Below, one piece after another: positions 23,781 to 34,809 of a DNA stretch of 64,000 nt. The notes beneath the pieces are model-generated. The model was given only the letters and a program-made list of their open reading frames with translations. It ran no database searches and was not told the DNA's origin. The position numbers and the translations under genes are program-made. The number at the start of each line of letters is the position of its first letter. Position 1 is the stretch's first letter. Source of the stretch: Paramarasmius palmivorus (taxonomy: Eukaryota; Basidiomycota; Agaricomycetes; Agaricales; Marasmiaceae); the NCBI GenBank assembly GCA_037176845.1, contig JAYKXP010000072.1:186001-250000 (forward strand), read 5' to 3'.

Positions 23781-24642
23781 ATGCATAGCAGGAAAGCCCA
23801 GAGTGTGCGGCATTTTGCTCGACCATCATTGGCACTCGGTGCAGACGATCTAGGAGTCCTCAGGGAAGGAGACGAGTCGAACGAAGATGTCCTTCGCAAG
23901 CAGCTTTTGAACAAAGACAAAGAGTGCGACGAGGCATGTCTTGCACGTTTTCTGCATGAAATTTCCCTGACTTGGTCTCTTTAGCTTAGAATGAAGATAC
24001 AGGTCCTACAGGACCAGCTATCTCAGCGATATACTCCTGAACAAGTCGAGGATATCAAAAAGGATCATCACAATCTCGAACTATTGCTTCAAGGTACTCA
24101 ACGTGAAAATGAAAGATGCATGGCTGAGATCGAAAGGTAGATCACGTCTTCGATTGCCCCATACATTGTTTTTACTTGCTTTCAGACGTAAATTGCGTGA
24201 ACAGACATTGGAAAGGGAGTTGGCCAGATTGGCAGGAGAAAACTGGCAGGTGTGTATCAATGTAGCTGAGAACGTCTAGCTGCTCATCTCTTCACAGTCT
24301 GCACTTGATGTAGCACCTATGCCTGCAACAATAGGACGAACAGGTTTACATCAACGAAGTAATACTATCTCCAGCCCCCTCTCTCCTGCACGATCATCAC
24401 CAATACGCTCCATGACCGCACCTGCTCCCTTCACCGAATCTCCGACTTCGACTTCGGCTGGTGAGCAGGGGAAAGATCGCCAGATGTTGGCGGCACACAT
24501 CGAACAGGTTCGTATGCTCGTTCTCGGTGTCGAGCAACGTCTGCAGCAACGAGAAGAGAAATTAGTTTCGAGGATAGAGAGAGCAGATGGCGAGACGAAG
24601 CGATTCGAAGAGCTTCGGAAGGGGATTGCAGCAGATGCCTAA
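23781..24642 (+). CDS. small coiled-coil protein, uncharacterised
   Basis: Four exons (23781-23933, 23985-24136, 24186-24249, 24298-24642) give 237 aa. Exons 1-3 encode a coiled coil: DVLRKQLLNKDKECDELRMKIQ, YTPEQVEDIKKDHHNLELLLQ, ENERCMAEIERRKLRE. A Ser/Pro-rich linker (NTISSPLSPARSSPIRSM) follows, then a second helix (QVRMLVLGVEQRLQQREEKLVSRIERADGE...). Intron 1 (23934-23984) appears to use a GC donor (GAG|GCATGT) with a normal TAG acceptor, since only this joins CDE to LRMK in frame. It may be a structural or scaffold protein; I do not recognise it. An upstream in-frame start is possible. Confidence 0.7.
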
Positions 24643-25464
24643 TCGATGATGTCAGGGCTTTCATACCTGCAATGGGAGTACGGACAATGATTAGCTCTAT
24701 TATACCTGTATTCATTGTACATTAGCTGTTTGTGATCACTGTATACTATGCATTCCATCCTGGAACATCTAGCGCTTGATGGGCGTCTAGCGGATGCGGA
24801 CGGTAACCGGTTTGCGCCGCCTCCGACATTCCAATTTAGGACGAAAATGAACCAAAAACTTTCCATAAGGAGCTCTTGCGGAATCTACCGACCGACCGTG
24901 CTTCGAAATGAACATCCATCATGTTTATCAACGGACCATACCCAAATAACCCCGATTCAACCAAAGTCTCCCCTCATTCTATCCGCAAACTTGTTCAGTT
25001 TTTCCCATCATCAAGGGTCCGGAAAGCCCGTATGACTCGTTCTGACTGGAATCAAACTTCTCCCTGTCAGAATCCTGGTGGTATCCGTTTCACAACATCT
25101 GTAAAAGGAAAGGTATGTGGATTTCGAACTCTCTGGAGCCCACTTCATCACTATTTGCTCACATCGGGGCATATCTAGCGGAATATCAAATGCAATGCGG
25201 TTCCGAGGTGACTCCATAGTGCGTAAACAAGCGGGCCAAGCTTGCGCCTCCAACTTCTTATGGGCATACCCCGACGCATGTCCGCGCCTTCTCCTTGATT
25301 GGGAGGCGGGAGTCGGGGTTCGGGAGTCGATGACAACGTCAAACAGTCGGGGTATAAGACCCTGAGCTTGACAACCCTGTCTTGTCAAGTCCCACTCCCC
25401 GCTCACTCATTCAACATCATTCGCCAATCCCCAGCTTTGATTCGTGCGAATCCTTTCAACAAAC
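24643..25464. other. intergenic
   Basis: Open frames at 24748-25035 and 25117-25365 lack motifs. The CT- and CA-rich stretch just before 25465 suggests the promoter of the next gene. Nothing else seen. Confidence 0.5.
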
Positions 25465-26572
25465 ATGCCTCGCCTCACTGAAGTCGACCCTAACGTTCCA
25501 CGTCCCAAAGGGACAAAAGGGGCGTCAGGATTCTCTCATTATTCTAGCTCCAGCGCGCCGAGCTCGAATGTACCCCATATCTTCAGCCCTACGAGCTCAG
25601 CATATCACGGTAGTGGCACACCCGCCACTACCTATTCGTATGCCTCGTTGAAGTACGATGGGTCGCCTATGGGAGGCGTGTATCCTGCTACTGATTTACG
25701 TGGTGAGGCCAGAGGGATTTTTATTTCCTAATTTTACAATTTACGCTTTTCAATTAGACTCTCCTGCACCTTCTCATCATATAAACTCGTCATATCCCTC
25801 TACCACGCCGTTCAATTCACCGTACTATTCATCCCCGACTTCATTTGATGGCTCTTTGCAATCATCTAATGCTAGTTTTCATTCTTCTCGACGGACATCC
25901 CTTCTTTCGCAGACGCATTCGCATCTGTCACCTTCCAACCCCACTCTATCACCTTTTGCATCCCCTTATGCATCGTCTATCTCTTCTCTTCAGGCGGGAG
26001 CGGGAGCGGGCATTCCCAGCACGCCAGGTTCCTCTGGTTTCAACACCATGCAGGTACCGCCTCCGGGGTCGTCATCTTCGGACGATGTCTTACTTAACCC
26101 CCTTCTCAATCCCGGAACGCTTGGAATCTTCTTCGACGTAACCCGACCTCTAACCAGCGTAACTATCACTCCTCACCCTTCTTCTCCCACAGTGACAGTA
26201 TATGACCAGGCAACATCGCCAGGTATAAAATCCGGGTATCTCATTCTAGAATTCACATTCGAAGGTATGCATTCTTCTCAAAATTCCGCTGATACAAAAC
26301 TCCAATGCGCTGTATCCTCAAACGACGGTAAGCGAGTTAGCGTATCGGATGTCCTAACCGCCATATCAGGGTTTCTCTCTCAAGGTGTTTCCAAAAATGC
26401 CGTCGCGTCGAATCGCGCGATGACTAAAGGACAGGAACGTGCTCAGAGACGGGGAAGAAGTTTTATCTGCTGGATGGATTTTGTTAGGGATGGAACGATG
26501 TTTTGTGGGTTGAGAGTGAAGGATACCAGGACAAAGTATGTTGTTATGGAGGTCTTGCTTAGACAGCCTTAG
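25465..26572 (+). CDS. uncharacterised protein with Ser-rich N-terminus and DUF6699-like C-terminus
   Basis: Two exons (25465-25702, 25758-26572; intron 55 nt, donor GTGAGG) give 350 aa. Residues 1-190 are Ser/Pro/Tyr-rich and low complexity (SPYYSSPTSFDGSLQSSNA), probably disordered. The C-terminal 150 residues look folded: VLLNPLLNPGTLGIFFDVTR, then KSGYLILEFTFEG, VSVSDVLTAISGFLSQGV and the ending FCGLRVKDTRTKYVVMEVLL. The pattern of LNPxL...FDVT and a final Trp/Leu-rich strand recalls the basidiomycete DUF6699 domain, which has no known function. That match is from memory and needs a profile search. It has no signal peptide or membrane segment. Confidence 0.75.
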
Positions 26573-27154
26573 TATGGAGCTGGGCTCTGATACAGGATCT
26601 GATGCTCTGTGAAGCTGCTTTCTGTGTTATCGTTGCTGTTTATTTTCTCAATTATCCCCCGCTCAAATTTCGTTGGACATGAGTTGTTCTAGAGTATTAC
26701 TGTATGTATAACTTTTTTCTCGGACACTGTAGCTATCTCATATTATGCGGACATTTTCTCCACTCGAATATTCCATAGATTGTACTCGCTGTATCCCCAC
26801 TCAAGCAATAAATGAACGTGAAGACGGAACGAGGGAATTTGAAGCGCTGGTTTCCATCGGATAGATAGATTGAGTACTCACGTCTTTACGCCCTACAAGT
26901 TCAACCTCTGCACCGAAATCAAGACATGGAGATAGCCTGGAATGCTGAAGCTGTATTGATGTATATGTCAAGGTGTGTACTTGCCGTTCGGGGGGCTAAA
27001 AAGAACTGAAACCCCGCTTTTTTTTTGGCAGCGCCCAGTCACCAGCTAGACGCCGTCGAAATGCAGTTCCAGAGCTCAGAAGGCTCAAGAAATGATAATG
27101 GTTCCCACGTTGCACCTTTCCCTATCTTGAGGGCTACATACGTGTGCAATAGAC
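26573..27154. other. intergenic
   Basis: 3' UTR of the preceding gene and upstream region of F-box paralogue 3. A T9 run lies near 27020. No gene seen. Confidence 0.5.
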
Positions 27155-28930
27155 ATGGTGCGTGGCGAAGGTGATTGCGAAGAGACTACGAAACTAACTG
27201 CTTCCCTGCCATGTACTGTTACAGGCTTCATTTCCGTCATCATTCAATCACGTTCTTCGTACCAATTATGCGCCTTCTCCAGACGAGCTTACAGCCATTA
27301 GGAAGCTCATTTCGGGACCAGAAGAGAAAATTCGGCTATTGAACGAGAAGATTTCGGAATTGCAGGCGGAGCGGGACGATCTGCAGAGCTTTGTTGATGA
27401 TCATCGAGCCTTGCTTTCCCCAGCTCGAAGGCTTCCCAGAGATGTTGTGGCGGAGATATTCTTGCGCTGTCTCTCGACAGCTCGACTTCCGACCTGCGAT
27501 GTGACCACATCACCCCTCCTGTTGACCACTATCTGTCGGTACTGGCGAGAGGTAGCGATCACTACACCCCGGCTTTGGAGAGCAGTTCATTTCGTCCTTC
27601 CTACTCTCATCGGATACACAATGCACCACGGTTTTAGGAACCTGGTTCGCTTTCGCAAAGGAGGATTACAGCTCTGGCTCTGCCGAGCCGGGTCTGTACC
27701 TCTTACCATCTCTTGCTATGCACCCGTCGACGACCCGAAACCCCAAAACGTCAGAGAAGAGTTGCAAACCATGTATACTGAACATCTCGAGATTCTCTCA
27801 AGATATTCGGCTCAATGGCAAGCTCTATATCTCTCGCACATCCCGCAGGAGCTTTTGTCGCCCATACGAGTGCTAAACGCCAGTGATGTACCGTTCCTTC
27901 GTACACTTTCGCTGAACGTGAATGGTTGCGATTTTGCGAGACCTTGGATGTCCTCGTCCGGGGAAAACAGCCTGCTCAATCTTATGAGAGCACCATCACT
28001 CCGCGCTCTGCACCTCCGACATGAATGGGGAGAACTCCTGTCCACTGGAGGAATTTGACGGAGTTGTCCATATCTCCCGTGTCAACGTCTCTATCTATAA
28101 TAGAGCTTATTGGCACGTTAGCGCGAACATGTCAGTCTCTGCGCAAGTGCGATCTGGAGTTGAAGGTCTCACAGCTGGACAATCATCTCAGTGTTTGTTC
28201 GCCAAGACAGACATGGCAATATCTAACCGAGCTTCGAATTTATCTCGGACTTGCTGATATTCCGCTGGAGAGCATCCCACACAGCAATCAAATGCTCCAG
28301 ACAGTACTCGATTCTATTAACACTCCTGCCCTATCCCACCTTGCTTTGACTATCCCACTTAAAAATGTTGTTGCGGAACATGCACCATTTCTTGGTCTAG
28401 TTGAAGTGTCCAATTGCATCATCACGTCCTTGGAACTCAACATGTACCTATCTAGCAGGGCGTTGGTCGAAGCTCTGCAATGTGTTCCCTTTATAAGCAC
28501 CCTGCATCTGACAGACGTGTTTCAACCACCTCCCTACGTTACCGAAGAAGGCGTGGTAGCACGTCTGTCACCATTCCCAATCCTTGATAGTGACGTCTTC
28601 CGGGCTCTCTCAGACAATGAGCTATGCCCATCATTGGAGAACGTTACGTTGAAACTATGCCCAATAGAGCGCATAGACGATGTCGTTGCGTTCGCACTTG
28701 CACGAAGGGCTATCAAATCGTTGAACGTCACTTTCCAGATGAATGATGGGGTTGGAAGCCGTCCATACGGAAGACTGTCAGATAAAGAACAGGAGAAGGG
28801 TGAGTTGATAAAGAGGCACGGTATCAAGGTTGAATGGCATAATACTGGGTTCGAGGGAGGATTTCCAGGGCCATTAAATAATCCTTTGTCTAGTCAAGGA
28901 ATGCCTCTGTCGTTCAGTGGCATCTACTAG
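27155..28930 (+). pseudogene. F-box/LRR paralogue 3, frameshifted by a 10-nt deletion
   Basis: The start codon (27155-27157) is directly followed by a GTGCGT donor, a 67-nt intron, and exon 2 from 27225 (ASFPSSFNHVLRTNYAPS). Coiled coil and F-box (ARRLPRDVVAEIFLRCL...YWREVAITTPRLW) are intact. At 28029-28036 only 8 nt separate the Trp and Pro codons where intact paralogues have 18, so the frame shifts and stops at 28058. The LRR half then stays open in the +2 frame from 28025 to 28930 and ends GMPLSFSGIY. No intron could repair this. It is either a recent pseudogene or a truncated 300-aa F-box protein. Confidence 0.82.
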
Positions 28931-30511
28931 TGCTTTATATATACAGACCGAGTACCAGTACACGATTTAAACTAGATATACAGATCAAACTCGCTGCAGT
29001 CGTTGAGGAGGCGACCGCAAAGGTACCGGGGAACTCTTGTGTTCAATTGGCAGAGCTCAGCTCAATTCACACTCGGAAAAAGTTGCTGTCCGAAAAGAAA
29101 ACGTTTCTAGGCAAACGAAACTAGTTTTTGGGTACAATGTTTGATTTAGAAGAATATGAGCAGCACACGGTGGATGTACATGTCTGTTGGCTTGTTTGGT
29201 GTGAAAAGTAGTGAGAGCCAGTCTAAAATGAGGAGATCAATACCAATACTCACAGTGAAAACGTTAAAGGTCCAGGTGTGCTAACACGCAATGAAACGAC
29301 CTCGAGTCCTTGACGAGGAACGCCAGTACAAAACAACTCCAAATTCCAATTGCCAATTCCGTCGCGTTTCGAAAAAATTGTACTACTTTCCCACATTCTT
29401 GCTTCTCTCCGTCACCAATCCCTCGTGCCCGGGAGTACTTCTACAGTAAAAGATGCGCGTCAACTTGAAGACTACCCGAAACTATTAGGATCGCCTCAAA
29501 CAATCACCTTCTCTTCCGTGATCCAAGTTCTGTACAGCTCAACGCATCACGAGTTGAACAGAGTTGAGTCCTCCAAAAAAAGGTAATGAGCTCAGCTCAA
29601 ATCAACTCGAGGTCGAGTTGGGCTCAACTCGCCGCATCACTACGACGTGGAAAGCACGGTGGTCCCTAAGCGCTGAGGCATATAAGGTTAGTGGCTATAC
29701 TACTTCTGATAACCTCGCTGGTTATTAACGTATGTCCATATAGTTCCCACTATTCGATAGTCATGTACTTTAAATACCTTCGAATGAATATCATATACCA
29801 ATCTTACCATCTGCTTGCGATATTTTGGACGTTAAATAACAATACGAGGGCAATCGAATCCGGGTCGTTTTATGATAATACTGCTACTGCACTAGCACAT
29901 CGACGACACGCATGTGAAAATATCAATTTGATATCAATACAGGACTGGTCAACGTTTCTACAGCCTTTTACAGGGACGAATTGCTGGTCACGGTACAAAC
30001 GTTCGTATATGCGGAAACAGATACATTCTATTGCAGTACATTCAACTTTCAGTTTTTCCTGATGTACATTATGCACCGTCATGATCGTGTCTGAACATCT
30101 GCCAAACCCGCGGGATCTCCTATCAGTTGGTAGTTCTCCACCAGCAGTGAAATGATGTTACCGGTTTGAAGGGCCCTACCGTATGGTGTAGAAGCTTGGA
30201 TTGCACTGTAGATGACCCGCATTTTGGTCGATAACTGAACAAGATAAGTCGCTATCATGCTATTTGAAGTGCGCGTTCTTTAATATCCACCTTCCGGGTG
30301 CGAGAATTGAGTTCAAGTTGAAGGTACGAGAGGCCCTCTAACAACACACTCTATTGTACATCATTCGGAAGCTAAGGCTACTAAAAATATCATAAATCAG
30401 TTGCTACGAACACAATGATTGAAGGATGTAGCACCGGTACTTCACAAGAATAAGTCACTTCCTGGATTGGGATCTAGGTATTCATCCGAGTCTATAAATT
30501 GCGTTAAAGGG
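28931..30511. other. intergenic 1.6 kb without a supported gene
   Basis: Short frames only. At about 29530-29635 the motif CAACTCG/CGAGTTG recurs at least five times in both orientations. A 20-bp stretch at 29211-29230 nearly matches 1987-2006. No transposase or reverse-transcriptase coding is visible. Confidence 0.45.
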
Positions 30512-32929
30512 ATGGTCAAAGCCTTATCCGAGTCATTGCACATGATGCAGAAATCGGCTCATTCACCAGCAGGTCTGGACATATACCGTTCACTACCAGA
30601 ACTTCCCTCTCCCTTTTCCGTACCTGAACGCTCGGCTATCGAACGACTCTTTGTTGAAGACCCTGGTGTCAAGGGTTGTGGCTGGTTCCACCGTCGCCGA
30701 GAGGATCCGCTTCATGTCCTGGCCAACGTCATTCGGGTCGCTTGCAACATTGTCTTTGGACCATTGTTGTGCTTTCCGATTTTCTCAACAGTAGGAAATG
30801 TTGCCTACAACTTTTCCAAAACCACATGGGAAAACGAGCTCGTAGACGTTTCCAGCGCTGTTCTTCGGCATCCTCCCTTGGGAGACGACGTGAATCCACA
30901 GGTTCTCAGTCCCGCTGCGATATTGCATGCTGCCAATGGTTCCAACAGCAGCCTGAGCAGCACTGTGACACTTCCGCGAGTGGATAGAGAGGTTTATGAG
31001 AAGACTAATTTCGAACCACGGTGGATGCTTCGGGTTTTCGTTCATGACGGTCATTATGATGGTCATGAACAGATCCAATGGACAGAGGAACATCGCAGTA
31101 AAGGGTACACGGCGCTCAGCTACGATATGGACGCAGCCTACACGCTATTCAAAGAGGCTGGGCGAGCTCTTCAGGATCCACCGCCGCCAGGCGGAAAGGC
31201 GAAATTTTCACTGAGGGACCGGAAACGAATTTCACTGGAATTTCTTGCAGAGTACTGTTCAGCAGCTCGTCAGACCCAGGAGGTCGACCCAGATCGAGAG
31301 GTGTTTGTTTGGCTTGGTGAGTGCAGCAACTCACCTATCATCGCAAGTTGACTGACTTTGCAACCAGATGAGTTCTGTCTTTCAAGAGAGAGACAACACT
31401 TGAGCGAACAGAAGCAGGACGATCAGGCTGAGAGGGAAGAGGTCAAAAAGGAACGGAGCGAGGAGCTAGGTCGCCTTTCAGATATCTTCAGAGCAGCCGA
31501 GACTGTGGTAGTCTTCTGCAACAAAGTCAACTGTGACCACACCAGCCTGACTTGCAGATGGGCCAACCGTCTTTTCACCTTGGGAGAAATTCTCCATGCC
31601 AACAAGACCCAACGGATGACTAGACGGTTGGTCCCAGGCGGGAATACCAAACCTCAAAGCCACCTGTACCCAGAATCTGGAAGGTCATTCCGCGAGAGAA
31701 TGATGCATGCTGCAGCGTTGGATAGTAAGTGGTATTTGCATTCCGTCCTGCAACAAAGCAACAGCACTGGGAATGAGACATGGCAGATGACCATACATGC
31801 TCTCATTGTTGAAGCTATCAGACGGGATCGGGAATCAGGGTATGATAATCACGAGTATCTCGGAAAAGGCCTGAATGGACTTTTCCCGCGCCGAGCCAGA
31901 CTGCACCATCTCAAGGGCAAAGATGGTTGGGCTGACCTTGCTTGGTTGTTGGAAATCAACCAAGGGTTCTATAACCAGGCTGCCCTTGCTGCCGTGTGTT
32001 GTCTTCCGGATAAACCGGAGGCTGGGAATGGATGGCTAGGTCCCCCAATCGAGCCCAGAGCGGGAAACGAGCGTCTTGAGCCTCTGGTGACTGCTTTTAC
32101 AGTCAGAGCGATGGATAAAAATGGGAAGCCGATCGCACCATTGAATATCGTGGGCGCGAAGACTATCGGGCTTCATCCTGATCTCAAGAGGGATTCGAAG
32201 GCCTTATTCCGCAATCCTCATGTCCATGTTGTGAAGATAGTTTCCGTGACATTGTTACTGCTCAGTTGGTTCATCTCACTACCCCTGATCTCCGTCGGTC
32301 ATTTCAACATGACCTTCCTCCGTCGTGTCGACCCACATTTTGTCGACCCAAGTTTTATCGGAGGCCTGGTACTACTCTGGACATCCTCCATTGCTTTCAA
32401 CCTCCTCCGCCTCATCGTCAGCACAATGTACCTTGAACGAAGTGGGTGGGTCTTCCTTAGCGAAGGGAAATGGAACGATGGGAGAAAAGGCGATGCAGCA
32501 TGGGGAAGCCAGCCGGAACATATCCTTGGGCAGCTAGACCGTAGCCTCAAGGGACGTATCATGGATTGGGGAGAGGAGCAGATGGCGCCTAGATGGAATG
32601 TCCCCAAAAGTCGGTACATGTGGGGCCATCTCGTCGATTTGTGCACGGGAATCAAAGTTCGTGTGGTGGTGTCTAAAAGGCCCAACGCGATGGTCGTCTT
32701 AGGGGTTCATGGATGTGGGGTGACATACATGTTACTGAATCGTTCTGACAATGTGCACGATGTAGCTGGGAAGGTTGGCCTGGCAAATTTACCACCGTTC
32801 ACGCTGACCATGACCAACAAGGGTGGGTCGGTCCGAGTTGGCATAGCCGACTTTGTGGAGCCTCCTAAGCCTGTGGGATGGGGAGCGGTCGGTGCTGCCG
32901 TGGCAGTGGGTGCAAAGTGGGTTCAGTAG
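30512..32929 (+). CDS. HET-domain-like membrane protein, copy A
   Basis: Two exons (30512-31316, 31368-32929; 51-nt intron) give 788 aa. HET domains are known from fungal non-self recognition. Visible landmarks are KGYTALSYDM (canonical YxALSYxWG), EVFVWLDEFCLS (LWIDxLCIN), SEELGRLSDIFRAAETVVVFC (MxxIYxxAxxVxVWLG) and CRWANRLFTLGEIL (RxWTLQE). The N-terminal region (VEDPGVKGCGWFH; a hydrophobic stretch NVIRVACNIVFGPLLCFPIFS) and a C-terminal pair of membrane segments (VVKIVSVTLLLLSWFISLPLI; GLVLLWTSSIAFNLLRLIVS) suggest membrane anchoring. The C-terminus has a conserved GIKVRVVVSKRPNAMVVLGVHGCGVTYMLLN block. The start was set at the first in-frame ATG. A close paralogue in opposite orientation lies at 60299-62860. 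Confidence 0.78.
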
Positions 32930-34746
32930 TGGGTTCGGTGTAATTGAATAAGTCTTTCTTCAGTTGGTGTTTTGCATATGATACAGCACCGTGTTCGATA
33001 AGTAGAAACCATTCCTTTGCGAATCACATGGTACTTCGTCCGAAAGAAAACTTTGCTCTCTGTTTTCATCAGAAACAACGCATACTCTGTATCAAGAGAC
33101 TCACTTAGTGCCAAAAGATCCGGCTGTGTAACTCAAAGCTCCCCTCGACAGATCCTCTCTCAACATCCCCCAATCGTCAGGCAACAAGTCAATGTTTGGC
33201 TTGTCGATGCCGTTCCCGCCTGAACAACGCAATTATGCCAAACGACTAGCCAAAGAAAAAGAAATCGACAGCCAGAAAACGCTCTGAATCTGGGGTTAGA
33301 GTACCATTCCATATCAAGTACACGTATTCATCTACTCACCGCATTCAAGAATCCGACTCATCAAGAGCCAGAACGGAGAAAGACCAGTTCTGAGTCTCCG
33401 TACTCTCTCGCCGGACACAAATGGCTACTGTCTCGTGAGGCCTTCGATGTTCTCGTCGACGTCCTGTTCTTCGGCATCGCGCGCACCACTCTCGGATAAT
33501 GTCATATTGAAAGTTTGTCCCGTGTAGTGCATATACCTTTGCACTTTCACGAATACATTATTACCTCCCGAACGTGTGAGAGAATCAGAAGGAGACTCTG
33601 AGATGCAGAAAGAAAGAGAGGGGCGATTTAGCGAGGAATCAATTTGGATATTGAATGGCGTTCAGTCGATTTGGTATTCCTCTACGGTCTCCAAACGATG
33701 GGATGCCTGAGTGTATACCGTAACCAAGAGATTTGCCGGAGTACCACGTGCTCCTCCGACTCCGAGCCCTCGGCCCACGGCGTCGTGACTCACAACCGTT
33801 GCAACTTGCTCTAGATCTTCTGAACGCAATCAACGCGCCAACACATTCTACAAGGGCCATTGGTCGTCTCATTGGTTCGTCTGAATTCGTCTCGGTGGTG
33901 CGTGGACAGCTTGAACTTGGTGCTGACCGACGCCTACATTTCGATTACGTGTCCAGTTTTGGAAGGGGCCGATGTTGTATGTTCTTCCAGTACGTTCTTC
34001 CGCTCCAGACTATTAAGGTGACTGATAAACGTCCCACTCTGAAAGAAAGCAAAACTGTGTAAAGGGCTCCTAATCGACGCAGACATGAGATCAAGCACTT
34101 GCTTCATTTGATGAAGAACGTTGAGAGGCACAAGACACAATACTGCCCTGCAAGGTTCGGTTCGCGAACCTGGATCCACCACCATGTGGATTGTGAGCCA
34201 CGACAGGCACAGTATATATCAACAATTTAGGCAAAAGTTGAGGCGTCGGTAGAAGTGTGGCGATGAGCTAAAAATAGAACATTTCATTCCGGTGCGGCAT
34301 TTTCTCGAGTACAGCTGGACTAAACAGTATTCAGGAGCGGACCTGCATTTCTCTGTATTGAAGCCTGCTGAAGTTCAAATTTCCACAAGGAATTGAAGAG
34401 GGCGTTGCCATGCAAGCAAATCAAAGCTTTGACGTTTCGAGCTTCAAGAATCGTCGGAAGGGTAAACCCCGACACTCGCAGGTTCCAGAATTTCTTTATC
34501 AACCCGTGACAGCGTACGCAAATCAAGGTTAGCACAAATCATCTGGGCTGCAGAGCAGCTATCTCCAAGCTATCCCTGTCAGGGAAGGGACTGCGTAGCC
34601 TTTCGCAGCGCCGTATCTCGTCCAGGATCAAGGATCAAGGACCCAATAGGTTCTAATCCACATGATACTGCCGGGAACCGATAACGAAAAATCCATTGTT
34701 TGGTCTTCCAATTTGCCTCCAAAGATCCCGCGCGTTTTGGTCGGGC
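32930..34746. other. intergenic 1.8 kb without a supported gene
   Basis: Frames at 33639-33872 (-), 33733-34062 (+) and 34320-34535 (-) have no recognisable motifs. The last part is the PTR2 promoter. Confidence 0.45.
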
Positions 34747-34753
34747 TATAAAT
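34747..34753 (+). promoter_or_regulatory. TATA box of the peptide transporter gene
   Basis: TATAAAT within GGGCTATAAATGGCCC, 57 bp upstream of the start codon at 34810. A strong consensus at a usual fungal distance. Confidence 0.6.
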
Positions 34754-34809
34754 GGCCCATCCGCGGAGCTTTACCTTTTGTTGGCCCCACCCTCCCACTT
34801 CTTCTGATG

